From the NCBI RefSeq assembly GCF_051014445.1, contig NW_027488368.1, positions 4,340,001 to 4,404,000 of the forward strand: a stretch of DNA of 64,000 nt. The letters run 5' to 3'. Shown here piece after piece: positions 11,401 to 25,800 of this stretch; positions within the stretch are counted from its first letter, which is position 1, and the number at the start of each line of letters is the position of its first letter. The DNA comes from Colletes latitarsis (taxonomy: Eukaryota > Arthropoda > Insecta > Hymenoptera > Colletidae). The notes under the pieces were generated by a model. That model did not search any database. It was not told where the DNA came from and worked only from the letters and a program-made list of their open reading frames with translations. The translations under genes were made by a program, and so were the position numbers.

Positions 11401-13010
11401 CACACTGATACATGCAATTAAACCTGGTCTTGATAAATATTTTAGAGGATAACGCATGTTAGGTTTGGGTTAGGCCTGGGATTTGCACTCATCAGGGTCA
11501 TACTGTCGCAGTCTTGACATACTTGTTGAACGGATCCTGGGTTTTTTCTGGTTTGGTTCACGTAGTATTGTGGTACCACACTGAAACAGTCAATTAAACC
11601 TGGTTTCGCTCAATATTTTAGAGGATAACGCATGTTAGGTCTAGGTTAGGTCTGCGATTTGCTCTCATCAGGCTCATTCTTTCGCATATTTCTCATACTT
11701 CATGGCTAGATCCTGGGCTTTTTCTGGATTGCATCACGTAGTAATGAAGTACCACACTGAAACAGTCAATGAAACCTGGTTTCCATCAATATTTTAGAGG
11801 ACAACGCATGTTAGGTCTAGGTAAGGCCTGAGATTTTCACTGATCTGACTCATACTTTCGCATTCCTCACATACTTGTTGAACGGATCCTGGGTTTTTTC
11901 CGGTTTTGATCACGTAGTAATGTGGTACCACACTGAAACATTCAATTAAACCTGGTCTTGATAAATATTTTAGAGAATAACGCATGTTAGGTCTGGGTTA
12001 GGTCTAGGATTTGCCCTCATCAGGCTCATACTTTCGCATATTTCTCATACTTCATGGCTAGATCCTGGGCTATTTCTGGATTGGATCACGTAGTAATGTG
12101 GTACCACACTGAAACAGTCAATTAAACCTGGTTTCGATCAATATTTTAGAGAATAATTCATGTTAGGTCTAGGTTAGGTCTGGGATTTGCTCTCATCAGG
12201 CTCATTCTTTCGCATATTTCTCATACTTGATGGCTAGATCCTGGGCTTTTTCTTGATTGCATCACGTAGTAATGAAGTACAACACTGAAACAGTCAATTA
12301 AACCTGGTTTCCATCAATATTTTAGAGGACAACGCATGTTAGGTCTAGGTTAGGCATGGGATTTGCCCTCATCAGGGTCATACTGTCGCAGTTTTATCAT
12401 ACTTGTTGAACGGATCCTGGGTTTTGTCTGGTTTCGTTCACGTAGTAATGTGGTACCACACTGAAACAGTCAATTAAACCTGGTCTTGATAAATATTTTA
12501 GAGGATAACGCATGTAAGGTCTGGGTTAGGTCTAGGATTTGCCCTCATCAGGCTCATACTTTCGCATATTTCTGATACTTCATGGCTAGATCCTGGGCTG
12601 TTTCTGGATTGTATCACGTAGTAATGTGGTACCACGCTGATACAGTCAATTAAACCTGGTTTCGATCAACATTTTAGAGGATAACGCAAGTTAGGTCTGG
12701 GATAGGTCTAGGATTTGCCCTCATCAGGCTCTTACTTTCGCATATTTCTCATACTTCATGGCTAGATCCTGGGCTATTTCTGGATTGGATCACGTAGTAA
12801 AGTGGTACCACACTGAAACATTCAATGAAACCTGGTCCTGATAAATATTTTAGAGGATAACGCATCTTAGGTCTGGGTTAGGTCTAAGATCTGCCCTCAT
12901 CAGGCTCACAGTTTAGCGTTTTTCACATACTTGTTGAACAGATCCTGGGTTTTTTCTGGTTTGGATCACGAAGTAGTGTGGTACCACACTGATACAGTCC
13001 ATTAAACCTG
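8445..13010 (+). repeat. 24-monomer block, copy 2, modified by whole-monomer changes
   Basis: The offset to copy 1 is 4224 at the left, drops to 4048 after about 10.28 kb (loss of one monomer) and becomes 4565 after about 11.7 kb (gain of three monomers minus 11 bp). The gained monomers at about 11177-11704 resemble material around 0.54-1.0 kb. The copy ends near GTTTCGCTTAAT at about 13.01 kb. Changes in exact monomer steps point to misaligned exchange between monomers in register. Confidence 0.88.
11095..11259 (+). repeat. 165-bp monomer lacking one 11-bp unit
   Basis: After ACGCATGTTAGGTCT the sequence goes straight to GCGAGTTGC. The matching monomers near 7055 and 11630 have an additional 11 bp there. 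The monomer is 165 bp, exactly 176 minus 11, and it sits beside the three-monomer gain in copy 2 of the 24-monomer block. Slippage or exchange between the two 11-mers explains it. Confidence 0.88.
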
Positions 13011-16000
13011 GTTTCGCTTAATATTTTAGAGAATAACGCATGTTAGGTCTAGGTAAGGTCTGGGATTTGCTCTCAACAGGCTCATTCTTTCGCATATTTC
13101 TCACACTTGACGGCTAGATCCTGGGCTTTTTCTAGATTGCATCACGTAGTAATGTAGTACCACACTGAAACAGTCAATGAAACCAGGTTTCCAAGGATAT
13201 TTTAGAAGACAACGCAAGTTAGGGCTAGGTAAGGCCTGAGATTTTCACTGATCAGACTCATACTTTCGCATTCTTCACATACTTGTTGAACGGATCCTGC
13301 GTTTTTTCTGGTTTTGATCACGTAGTAATGTGGTACCACACTGAAACATTCAATTAAACCTGGTCTTGATAAATATTTTAGAGAATAACGCATGTTAGGT
13401 CTGGGTTAGGTCTAGGATTTGCCCTCATCAGGCTCATACTTTCGCATATTTCTCATACTTCATGGCTAGATCCTGGGCTATTTCTTGATTGGATCACGTA
13501 GTAATTGTGGCACCACACTGAAACAGTCAATTAAACCTGGTTTTGATCAATATTTTAGAGAATAATTCATGTTAGGTCTAGGTTAGGTCAGGGATTTGCT
13601 CTCATCAGGCTCATTTTTTCGCATATTTCTCATACTTGATGGCTAGATCCTGGGCTTTTTCTGGATTGCATCACGTAGTAATCAAGCACAACACTGAAAC
13701 AGTCAATTAAACTTGGTTTCCATCAATATTTTAGAGGACAACGCATGTTAGGTCTAGGTTAGGCCTGGGATTTGCCCTCATCAGTCTCACACTGTCGCAG
13801 TTTTAACATACTTGTTGAACGGATCCTGGGTTTTTTCTGGTTTGGATCACGTAGTAGTGTGGTACCACACTGAAACAGTCCATTAAACCTGGTTGCGATC
13901 CATATTTTAGAGGATAACGCATGTTGGGTTTTGGTTAGGTCTAGGATTTGCCCTCATCAGGCTCATACTTTCGCATATTTCTCTTACTTCATAGCTAGAT
14001 CCTGGGCTATTTCTGGATTGGATCACGTAGTAAAGTGGTACCACACTGAAACATTCAATGAAACCTGGTCTGGATAAATATTTTAGAGGATAACGCATCT
14101 TAGGTCTGGGTTTGGTCTAAGATTTGCCCTCATCAGGCTCACAGTTTAGCGTTTTTCGCATACTTGTTGCACAGATCCTGGGTTTTTTCTGGTTTGGATC
14201 ACGATGTAGTGTGGTACCACACTGAAACAGTCCATTAAACCTGGTTTCGCTCAATATTTTAGAGGATAACGCATGTTAGGTCTAGGTTAGGTCTGGGATT
14301 TGCTGTCATCAGGCTCATTCTTTCGCATATTTCTCACACTTGACGGCTAGATCCTGGGCTTTTTCTAGATTGCATCACGTAGTAATGTAGTACCACACTG
14401 AAACAGTCTATGAAACCAGGTTTCCATGAATATTTTAGAAGACAACGCAAGTTAGGTCTAGGTAAGGCCTGAGATTTTCAGTGATCAGACTCATACTTTC
14501 GCATTCTTCACATACTTGTTGAACGGATCCTGGTTTTTTTCTGGTTTGGATCACGTAGTGATGTGGTACCACACTGAAACATTCAATTAAACCTGGTCTT
14601 GATAAATATTTTAGAGAATAACGCGTGTTAGGTCTGGGTTAGGTCTAGGATTTGCCCTCATCAGGCTCATACTTTCGCATATTTCTCATACTTCATGGCT
14701 AGCTCCTGGGCTATTTCTGGATTGGATCATGTAGTAAAGTGGTACCACACTGAAACATTCAATGAAACCTGGTCTCGATAAATATCTTAGAGGATAACGC
14801 ATGATAGGTCAAGGTTAGGGCTAAGATTTGCCCTCATCAGGCTCACAGTTTCGCGTTTTTCACATACTTGTTGAACAGATCCTGGGTTTTTTCTGGTTTT
14901 GATCACGTAGTAATGTGGGACCACACTGAAACAGTCAAGTAAACCTGGTTTCGATCAATATTTTAGAGAATAATTCATGTTAGGTCTAGGTTAGGTCTGG
15001 GATTTGCTCTCATCAGGCTCATTCTTTCGCACATTTCTCATACATGTTAAACAGATCCTGGGTTTTTTCTGGCATGGAACACGTAGTAATGTGGGACCAC
15101 ACTGAAACAATCAATTAAACCTGGTCTTGATAAATATTTTAGGGGATAACGCATGTTAGGTCTGGGTTAGGTCTAGGATTTGCCCTCATCAGGCTCATAC
15201 TTTCGCGTTTTTCACATACTTGTTGAACAGATCCTGGGCTGTTTCTGGATTGTATCACGTAGTAATGTGGTACCACGCTGAAACAGTCAATTAAACCTGG
15301 TTTCGATCAATATTTTAGAGGATAACGGAAGTCAGGTCTGGGATAGGTCTAGGATTTGCCCTCATCAGGCTCTTTCTTTCGCATACTTCTCATACTTCAT
15401 GGCTAGATCCTGGGCTATTTCTGGATTGGATCACGTATTAAAGTGGTACCACACTGAAACATTCAATGAAACCTGGTCTGGATAAATATTTTAGAGGATA
15501 ACGCATCTTAGGTCTGGGTTAGGTCTGGGATTTGCTCTCGTCAGGCTCATTCTTTCGCATATTTCTCATACTTGATGGCTAGATCCTGGGCTTTTTCTGG
15601 ATTGCATCACGTAATAATGTAGTACCACACTGAAACAGTCAATGAAACCTGGTTTCCATCAATATTTTAGAGGACAACGCTAGTTAGGTCTAGGTAAGGC
15701 CTGAGATTTTCACTGATCAGACACATACTTTCGCATTCTTCACATACTTGTTGAACGGATCCTGGGTTTTTTCTGGTTTTGATCACGTAGTAATGTGGTA
15801 CCACACTGAAACATTCAATTAAACCTGGTCTTGATAAATATTTTAGAGAATAACGCATGTTAGGTCTGGGTTAGGTCTAGGATTTGCCCTCATCAGGCTC
15901 ATACTTTCGCATATTTCTCATACTTCATGGCTAGATCCTGGGCTATTTCTTGATTGGATCACGTAGTAATGTGGCACCACACTGAAACAGTCAATTAAAC

Positions 16001-18345
16001 CTGGTTTTGATCAATATTTTAGAGAATAGTTCATGTTAGGTCTAGGTTAGGTCTGGGAGTTGATCTCATCAGGCTCATTCTTTCGCATATTTCTCATACT
16101 TGATGGCTAGATCCTGGGCTTTTTCTGGATTGCATCACGTAGTAAAGAAGTACAACACTGAAACAGTCAATTAAACTTGGTTTCCATCATTATTTTAGAG
16201 GACAACGCATGTTAGGTCTAGGTTAGGCCTGGGATTTGCCCTCATCAGGGTCATACTGTCGCAGTTTTAACATACTTGTTGAACGGATCCTGGTTTTTTT
16301 CTGGTTTGGTTCACGTAGTAATGTGGTACCACACTGATACATGCAATTAAACCTGGTCTTGATAAATATTTTAGAGGATAACGCATGTTAGGTTTGGGTT
16401 AGGCCTAGGATTTGCCCTCATCAGGCTCATACTTTCGCATATTTCTCATACTTCATGGCTAGCTCCTGGGCTGTTTCTGGATTGTATCACGTAGTAATGT
16501 GGTACCACGCTGAAACAGTCGATTAAACCTGGTTTCCATGAATATTTTAGAAGACAACGCAAGTTAGGTCTAGGTAAGGCCTGAGATTTTCACTGATCAG
16601 ACTCATTCTTTCGCATTCTTCACATACTTGTTGAACGGATCCTGGGTTTTTTCTGGTTTGGATCACGTAGTAATGTGGTACCACACTGAAACATTCAATT
16701 AAACCTGGTCTTGATAAATATTTTAGAGAATAACGCGTGTTAGGTCTGGGTTAGGTCTAGGATTTGCCCTCATCAGGCTCATACTTTCGCATATTTCTCA
16801 TACTTCATGGCTAGCTCCTGGGCTATTTCTGGATTGGATCACGTATTAAAGTGGTACCACACTGAAACATTCAATGAAACCTGGTCTGGATAAATATTTT
16901 AGAGGATAACGCATCTTAGGTCTGGGTTAGGTCTGGGATTTGCTCTCGTCAGGCTCATTCTTTCGCATATTTCTCATACTTGATGGCTAGATCCTGGGCT
17001 GTTTCTGGATTGTATCACGTAGTAATGTGGTACCACGCTGATACAGTCGATTAAACCTGGTTTCGATCAATATTTTAGAGCATAACGCAAGTTAAGTCTG
17101 GTATAGGTCTTGGATTTGCCCTCATCAGACTCATACTTTCGCGTTTTTCACATACTTGTTGAACAGATCCTGGGTTTTTTCTGGTTTGGATCACGTAGTA
17201 GTGTGGTACCACACTGAAACAGTCCATTAAACCTGGTTGCGATCCATATTTTAGAGGATAACGCATGTTAGGTCTGGGTTAGGTCTAGTATTTGCCCTCA
17301 TCAGGCTCATACTTTCGCATATTTCTCATACTTCATGGCTAGATCCTGGGCTATTTCTGGATTGGATCACGTTGTAAAGTGGTACCACACTGAAACATTC
17401 AATTAAACCTGGTCTGGATAAATATTTTAGAGGATAACGCATGTTAGGTCTGGGTTAGGTCTAGGATTTGCCCTCATCAGGCTCATTCTTTCGCATATTT
17501 CTCATACTTGATGGCTAGATCCTGGGCTTTTTCTGGATTGCATCACGTAGTAATGAAGTACAACACTGAAACAGTCAATTAAACCTGGTTTCGATCAATA
17601 TTTTAGAGAATAATTCATGTTAGGTCTAGGTTAGGTCAGGGATTTGCTCTCATCAGTCTCATTTTTTCGCATATTTCTCATACTTGATGGCTAGATCCTG
17701 GGCTTTTTCTGGATTGCATCACGTAGTAATGAAGTACAACACTGAAACAGTCAATTAAACTTGGTTTCCATCAATATTTTAGAGGACAACGCATGTTAGG
17801 TCTAGGTTAGGCCTGGGATTTGCCCTCATCAGGCTCATATTTTCGCGTTCTTCACATACTTGTTGAACAGATCCTGGGTTTTTTCTCGTTTGGATCACGT
17901 AGTAGTGTGGTGCCACACTGAAACAGTCCATTAAACCTGGTTTGGATCAATATTTTAGAGGATAACGCATGTTAGGTCTATGTTAGGTCTGGGATTTTCA
18001 CACATCAGACTCATACTTTCGCATTCTTCACATACTTCATGGCTAGATCCTGGGCTGTTTCTGGATTGTATCACGTAGTAATGTGGTACCACGCTGATAC
18101 AGTCGATTAAACCTGGTTTCGATCAATATTTTAGAGCATAACGCAAGTTAAGTCTGGTATAGGTCTTGGATTTGCCCTCATCAGACTCATACTTTCGCGT
18201 TTTTCACATACTTGTTGAACAGATCCTGGGTTTTTTCTGGTTTGGATCACGTAGTAGTGTGGTACCACACTGAAACAGTCCATTAAACCTGGTTGCGATC
18301 CATATTTTAGAGGATAACGCATGTTAGGTTTGGGTTAGGTCGAGG
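12091..18345 (+). repeat. ~6.3-kb block repeated ~10.4 kb downstream, copy 1
   Basis: This block matches 22830-28028. The offset moves in whole-monomer steps: 10739 near 12.35 kb, 10211 near 13.9 kb, 10387 near 15.7 kb, 10035 near 17.1 kb and 9683 near 18.3 kb. Each is a multiple of 176 plus 3. Shared rare markers include TTAGGCATGGG (12351), a one-base insertion in GTAATTGTGGC (near 13503), TTGGGTTTTGG (near 13924) and GAGCATAACG (near 17077). Its left end overlaps copy 2 of the 24-monomer block. Confidence 0.88.
17845..18035 (+). repeat. Local segment repeated 1,056 bp downstream, copy 1
   Basis: About one monomer carries rare variants TCATATTTTCGCG, TTTCTCGTTTGG, GTGGTGCCACAC and GGTCTATGTTAGG. 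All recur six monomers later at 18901-19091. The left and right flanks differ, so only this small patch was moved or converted. Confidence 0.8.
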
Positions 18346-18589
18346 ATTTGCTCTCATCAGGCTCATTCTTTCGCATATTTCTCATACTTCATGGCTAGAT
18401 CCTGGGCTTTTTCTGGATTGTATCACGTAGTAATGTGGTACCACGCTGAAACAGTCAATTAATCCTGGTTTCGATCAATATTTTAGAGGATAACGCAAGT
18501 TAGGTCTGGGTTAGGTCTAGGATTTTCCCTCATCAGGCTCTTACTTTCGCATATTTCTCATACTTCATGGCTAGATCCTGGGCTTTTTC

Positions 18590-20060
18590 TGGATAGCATC
18601 ACGTAGTAATGAAGTACAACACTGAAACAGTCAATTAAACCTGGTTTCCATCAATATTTTAGAGGACAACGCATGTTAGGTCTAGGTTAGGCCTGGGATT
18701 TGCCCTCATCAGGCTCATACTTTCGCATATTTCTCATACTTCATGGCTAGATCCTGGGCTATTTCTGGATTGGATCTCGTAGTAAAGTGGTACCACACTG
18801 AAACATTCAATGAAACCTGGTCTGGATAAATATTTTAGAGGATAACGCATGTTAGGTCTGGGATAGGTCTGGGATTTGCCCTCATCAGACTCATATTTTC
18901 GCGTTCTTCACATACTTGTTGAACAGATCCTGGGTTTTTTCTCGTTTGGATCACGTAGTAGTGTGGTGCCACACTGAAACAGTCCATTAAACCTGGTTTG
19001 GATCAATATTTTAGAGGATAACGCATGTTAGGTCTATGTTAGGTCTGGGATTTTCACACATCAGACTCATACTTTCGCATTCTTCACATACTTGTTGAAC
19101 GGAACCTGGGTTTTTTCTGGTTTGGATCAGGTAGTAATGTGGTACCACACTGAAACAGTTGACTAAACCTGGTTTCGATCAATATTTTAGAGGATAACGC
19201 AAGTTAGGTCTGGGATAGGTCTGGGATTTGCCCTCATCAGGCTCATACTTTCGCGTTTTTCACAAACTTGTTGAACAGATCCTGGGTCTTTTCTGGTTTG
19301 GATCACATAGTAATGTGGTACCACTCTGAAACATTCAATTAAACCAGGTTTCGATCAATATTTTAGACGATAACGCATGTTAGGTCGTGGTTAGGTCTAG
19401 GATTTGCCCTCATCAGGCTCATACTTTCGCATATTCCTCATACTTCATGGCTAGATCCTGGGCTGTTTCTGGATTGTATCACGTAGTAATGTGGTATCAC
19501 GCAGAAACAGTCAATTAAACCTGGTTTCGATCAATACTTTAGAGGATAACGCAAGTTAGGTCTGGGATAGGTCTAGGATTTGCCCTCATCAGGCTCTTAC
19601 TTTCGCATATTTCTCATACTTCATGGCTAGATCCTGGGCTATTTCTGGATTGGATCACATAGTAAAGTGGTACCACACTGAAACATTCAATGAAACCTGG
19701 TCTGGATAAATATTTTAGAGGATAACGCATGTTAGGTCTGGGTTACGTCTGTGATTTGCCCTCATCAGGGTCATACTTTCCCAGTTTTAACATGCATGTT
19801 GACCTGATCGAGGGTTTTTTCTGCTTTGGATCACGTAGTAAAGTGGTACCACAATAAAACAGTCAATTAAACCTGGTCTTGATAAATATTTTAGAGGATA
19901 GCGCATGTCAGGTCTGGGATAGGTCTAGGATTTACCCTCATCAGGCTCATACTTTCGCATATTTCTCATACTTCATGGCTAGATCCTGGGCTGTTTCTGG
20001 TTTGGATCACATAGTAATGTGGTACCACACTGAATCAGTCGATTAAACCAGGTTTCGATC
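18590..20060 (+). repeat. ~1.5-kb block repeated ~19.5 kb downstream, copy 1
   Basis: This block matches 38129-39951. The offset is 19539 at the GGATCTCGT marker (18771 versus 38310) and 19891 at GCGCATGTC (19901 versus 39792), so the distant copy has two extra monomers. Other shared oddities are TTAGACGATAACG with TTAGGTCGTGG near 19.37 kb and CACAATAAAACAG near 19.85 kb. A short head near 20098 (TAGGCGGGGATT) is not shared. Confidence 0.85.
18901..19091 (+). repeat. Local segment repeated 1,056 bp upstream, copy 2
   Basis: Partner of 17845-18035, at an offset of exactly 6 x 176 bp by the GTGGTGCC marker (17911 versus 18967). It is embedded in the longer block 18590-20060, and the same patch appears again near 38.43-38.63 kb. 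Confidence 0.8.
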
Positions 20061-20764
20061 AATATTTTTGAGGATAACGCATGTTAGGTCTAGGTTAGGC
20101 GGGGATTTTCACTCATCAGACTCATACTTTCGCATTCTTCACATACTTGTTGAACGGATCCTGGGTTTTTTCTGGTTTGGATCACGTAGTAATGTGGGAC
20201 CACACTGAGACAGTCAATTAAACCTGGTTTCGATCAGTATTTTAGAGACTAGTTCATGTTAGGTCTAGAATAGGTCTGGTATTTGCTGTTATCAGGCTCA
20301 TTCTTTCCCATATTTCTCATACTTGATGGCTAGATCCTGGGCTTTCTCTGGATTGCATAACGTAGTAATGAAGTACAACACTGAAACAGTCAATTAAACC
20401 TGGTTTTCATCAATATTTTAGAGGACAACGCATATTAGGTCTAGGTTAGGCCTGGGATTTGCCATCATCAGGGTCATACTTTCGCAGTTTTAACATACAT
20501 GTTGGCCTGATCGAGGGTTTTTTCTGCTTTGGATCACGTAGTAAAGTGGTGCCACACTGAAACAGTCCATTAAACCTGGTTTCCAACAATATTTTAGAGG
20601 ATACCGCAAGTTAGGTCTGGGATAGGGCTGGGATTCGCCCTAATCGGGCTCATACTTTCGCGTGTTTCACATACTTGTTGAACTGATCCTGGGTTTTTTT
20701 CTGGTTTGTATCACGTAGTAGTGTGGTACCACACTGAAACAGTCCATTAAACCTGGTTTGGATC

Positions 20765-22702
20765 AATATTTTAGAGGATAACGCATGTTAGGTCTAGGTT
20801 AGCCCTGGGACTTTCACTCATCAGACTCATACTTTCGCATTCCTCTCATACTTGTTGAACTGATCCTGGGTTTTTTCTGGTTTGTATCACGTAGTAATGT
20901 GGTACGACACTGAAACAGTCGACTAAACCTGGTTTCGATCAATATTTTAGGGGATAACGCATGTTAAGTCTGGGATTGGTCTGCGATTTGACCTCATCAG
21001 ACTCATACTTTCGCACACATCACATACTCGTTGAACAGATCCTGGGTTACTTGCTGGTTTGGATCATATACTAATGTGGTACCACACTGAAACAGTCGAA
21101 TAAACCAGGTTTCGATCAATATTTTTGAGGATAACGCATGTTAGGTCTAGGTTAGGCCTGGGATTTTCACTCATCAGACTCATACTTTCGCATTCTTCAC
21201 ATACTTGTTGAACGGATCCTGGGTTTTTTCTGGTTTGGATCACGTTGTAATGTGGGACCACACTGAAACAATCAATTAAACCTGGTCTTGATAAATATTT
21301 TAGAGGATAACGCATGTTAGGTTTGGGCTAGGTCTAGGATTTGCCCTCAGCAGGCTCATACTTTCGCATATCTCTCATACTTCATGGCTAGATCCTTGGC
21401 TGTTTCTGGATTGTATCACGTAGTAATGTGGTACCACGCTGAAACAGTCAATTAAACCTGGTTTCGATCAATATTTTAGAGAATAATTCATGTTAGGTCT
21501 AGGTTAGGTCTGGGATTTGCTCTCATCAGGCTCGTTCTTTCGCATATTTCTCATACTTGATGGCTAGATCCTGGGCTTTTTCTGGATTGCATCACGTAGT
21601 AATGTGGTACCACGCTGAAACAGTCAATTAAACCTGGTTTCGATCAATATTTTAGAGGATAACGCAAGTTAGGTCTGGCATAGGTCTGGGATTCGCCCTC
21701 ATCAGGCTCATACTTTCGCGTTTTTCACATACTTGTTGAACAGATCCTGGGTTTTTTCTGGTTTGCATCACGTAGTAGTGTGGTACCACACTGAAACAGT
21801 CAATGAAACCTGGTTTGGATCAATATTTTGGAGGATAACGCATGTTAGGTCTAGGTGAGGTCTGGGATTTTCACTCATCAGACTCATACTTTCGCATTCT
21901 TCACATACTTGTTGAACGGATCCTGGGTTTTTTCTGGTTTGGATCACGTAGTAATGTGGTACCACACTGAAACAGTCCATTAAACCTGGTTTCGATCAAT
22001 ATTTTAGAGGATAACGCAAGTTAGGTTTGGGATAGGTCTGGGATTTGACCTCATCAGACTCATACTTTCGCACACTTCACATACTCGTTGAACAGATCCT
22101 GGGTTATTTTCTGGTTTGGATCACATAGTAATGTGGTACCACACTGAAACAGTCGATTAAACCTGGTTTCGATCAATATTTTAGAGAATAATTCATGTTA
22201 GGTCTAGGTTAGGTCTGGGATTTGCTCTCATCAGGCACATTCTTTCGCATATTTCACATAGTTGATGGCTTGATCCTGGGCTGTTTCTGGATTGCATCAC
22301 GTAGTAATGTGGTACCACGCTGAAACAGTCAATTAAACCTGGTTTCGATCAATATTTTAGAGAATAATTCATGTTAGGTCTAGGTTAGGTCTGGGATTTG
22401 CTCTCATCAGGCTCGTCCTTTCGCATATTTCTCATACTTGATGGCTAGATCCTGGGCTTTTTCTGGATTGCATCACGTAGTAATGTGGTACCACGCTGAA
22501 ACAGTCAATTAAACCTGGTTTCGATCTATATTTTAGAGGATAACGCAAGTTAGGTCTGGCATAGGTCTGGGATTCGCCCTCATCAGGCTCATACTTTCGC
22601 GTTTTTCACATACTTGTTGAACAGATCCTGGGTTTTTTCTGGTTTGTATCACGTAGTAGTGTGGTACCACACTGAAACAGTCCATTAAACCTGGTTTGGA
22701 TC
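20765..22702 (+). repeat. Single outlying copy of the 10-monomer higher-order unit (11 monomers)
   Basis: The monomer order is: D with GTTAGCCCTGGG, E with GTTAAGTCTGGGATTGG, D with TTTTTGAGG, two A, B with GGCATAGG, D with GGTGAGGTCTGGG, E, two A, B. It matches the units at 39.95-47.17 kb in order and in diagnostic variants, with one extra A monomer near 21.3 kb. It is 1938 bp = 11 x 176 + 2. This isolated copy is about 19 kb from the main cluster. Confidence 0.83.
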
Positions 22703-22829
22703 AATATTTTAGAGGATAACGCATGTTAGGTCTGGGTTAGGTCTAGGATTTGCCCTCATCAGGCTCATACTTTCGCATATTTCTGATACTTCATGGCTAG
22801 ATCCTGGGCTGTTTCTGGATTGTATCACG

Positions 22830-25800
22830 TAGTAATGTGGTACCACACTGAAACAGTCAATTAAACCTGGTTTCGATCAATATTTTAGAGAATAATTCAT
22901 GTTAGGTCTAGGTTAGGTCTGGGATTTGCTCTCATCAGGCTCATTCTTTCGCATATTTCTCATACTTGATGGCTAGATCCTGGGCTTTTTCTGGATTGCA
23001 TCACGTAGTAATGAAGTACAACACTGAAACAGTCAATTAAACCTGGTTTCCATCAATATTTTAGAGGACAACGCATGTTAGGTCTAGGTTAGGCATGGGA
23101 TTTGCCCTCATCAGGGTCATACTGTCGCAGGTTTATCATACTTGTTGAACGGATCCTGGGTTTTGTCTGGTTTCGTTCACGTAGTAATGTGGTACCACAC
23201 TGAAACAGTCAATTAAACCTGGTCTTGATAAATATTTTAGAGGATAACGCATGTTAGGTCTGGGTTAGGTCTAGGATTTGCCCACATCAGGCTCATACTT
23301 TCGCATATTTCTGATACTTCATGGCTAGATCCTGGGCTGTTTCTGGATTGTATCACGTAGTAATGTGGTACCACGCTGAAACAGTCAATTAAACCTGGTT
23401 TCGATCAATATTTTAGAGGATAACGCAAGTTAGGTCTGGGATAGGTCTAGGATTTGCCCTCATCAGGCTCTTACTTTCGCATATTTCTCATACTTCATGG
23501 CTAGATCCTGGGCTATTTCTGGATTGGATCACGTAGTAAAGTGGTACCACACTGAAACATTCAATGAAACCTGGTCCTGATAAATATTTTAGAGGATAAC
23601 GCATCTTAGGTCTGGGTTAGGTCTAGGATTTGCCCTCATCAGGCTCATACTTTCGCATATTTCTCATACTTCATGGCTAGATCCTGGGCTATTTCTTGAT
23701 TGGATCACGTAGTAATTGTGGCACCACACTGAAACAGTCAATTAAACCAGGTTTTGATCAATATTTTAGAGAATAATTCATGTTAGGTCTAGGTTAGGTC
23801 AGGGATTTGCTCTCATCAGGCTCATTCTTTCGCATATTTCTCATACTTGATGGCTAGATCCTGGGCTTTTTCTGGATTGCATCACGTAGTAATCAAGCAC
23901 AACACTGAAACAGTCAATTAAACTTGGTTTCCATCAATATTTTAGAGGACAACGCATGTTAAGTCTAGGTTAGGCCTGGGATTTGCCCTCATCAGTCTCA
24001 CACTGTCGCAGTTTTAACATACTTGTTGAACGGATCCTGGGTTTTTTCTGGTTTGGATCACGTAGTAGTGTGGTACCACACTGAAACAGTCCATTAAACC
24101 TGGTTCCGATCCATATTTTAGAGGATAACGCATGTTGGGTTTTGGTTAGGTCTAGGATTTGCCCTCATCAGGCTCATACTTTCGCATATTTCTCTTACTT
24201 CATGGCTAGATCCTGGGCTGTTTCTGGATTGTATCGCGTAGTAATGTGGTACCACGCTGAAACAGTCAATTAAACCTGGCTTCGATCAATATTTTAGAGG
24301 ATAACGGAAGTTAGGTCTGGGATAGGTCTAGGATTTGCCCTCATCAGGCTCTTACTTTCGCATATTTCTCATACTTCATGGCTAGATCCTGGGCTATTTC
24401 TGGATTGGATCACGTAGTAAAGTGGTACCACACTGAAACATTCAATGAAACCTGGTCTGGATAAATATTTTAGAGGATAACGCATCTTAGGTCTGGGTTT
24501 GGTCTAAGATTTGCCCTCATCAGGCTCACAGTTTAGCGTTTTTCGCATACTTGTTGCACAGATCCTGGGTTTTTTCTGGTTTGGATCACGATGTAGTGTG
24601 GTACCACACTGAAACAGTCCATTAAACCTGGTTTCGCTCAATATTTTAGAGGATAATGCATGTTAGGTCTAGGTTAGGTCTGGGATTTGCTGTCATCAGG
24701 CTCATTCTTTCGCATATTTCTCACACTTGACGGCTAGATCCTGGGCTTTTTCTAGATTGCATCACGTAGTAATGTAGTACCACACTGAAACAGTCAATGA
24801 AACCAGGTTTCCATGAATATTTTAGAAGACAACGCAAGTTAGGTCTAGGTAAGGCCTGAGATTTTCAGTGATCAGACTCATACTTTCGCATTCTTCACAT
24901 ACTTGTTGAACGGATCCTGGGTTTTTTCTGGTTTGGATCACGTAGTAATGTGGTACCACACTGAAAGATTCAATTAAACCTGGTCTTGATAAATATTTTA
25001 GAGAATAACGCGTGTTAGGTCTGGGTTAGGTCTAGGATTTGCCCTCATCAGGCTCATACTTTCGCATATTTCTCATACTTCATGGCTAGCTCCTGGGCTA
25101 TTTCTGGATTGGATCATGTAGTAAAGTGGTACCACACTGAAACATTCAATGAAACCTGGTCTCGATAAATATCTTAGAGGATAACGCATGTTAGGTCAAG
25201 GTTAGGGCTAAGATTTGCCCTCATCAGGCTCACAGTTTCGCGTTTTTCACATACTTGTTGAACAGATCCTGGGTTTTTTCTGGTTTTGATCACGTAGTAA
25301 TGTGGGACCACACTGAAACAGTCAAGTAAACCTGGTATCGATCAATATTTTAGAGAATAATTCATGTTAGGTCTAGGTTAGGTCTGGGATTTGCTCTCAT
25401 CAGGCTCATTCTTTCGCACATTTCTCATACATGTTAAACAGATCCTGGGTTTTTTCTGGCATGGAACACGTAGTAATGTGGGACCACACTGAAACAATCA
25501 ATTAAACCTGGTCTTGATAAATATTTTAGGGGATAACGCATGTTAGGTCTGGGTTAGGTCTAGGATTTGCCCTCATCAGGCTCATACTTTCGCGTTTTTC
25601 ACATACTTGTTGAACAGATCCTGGGCTGTTTCTGGATTGTATCACGTAGTAATGTGGTACCACGCTGAAACAGTCAATTAAACCTGGTTTCGATCAATAT
25701 TTTAGAGGATAACGGAAGTCAGGTCTGGGATAGGTCTAGGATTTGCCCTCATCAGGCTCTTACTTTCGCATATTTCTCATACTTCATGGCTAGATCCTGG

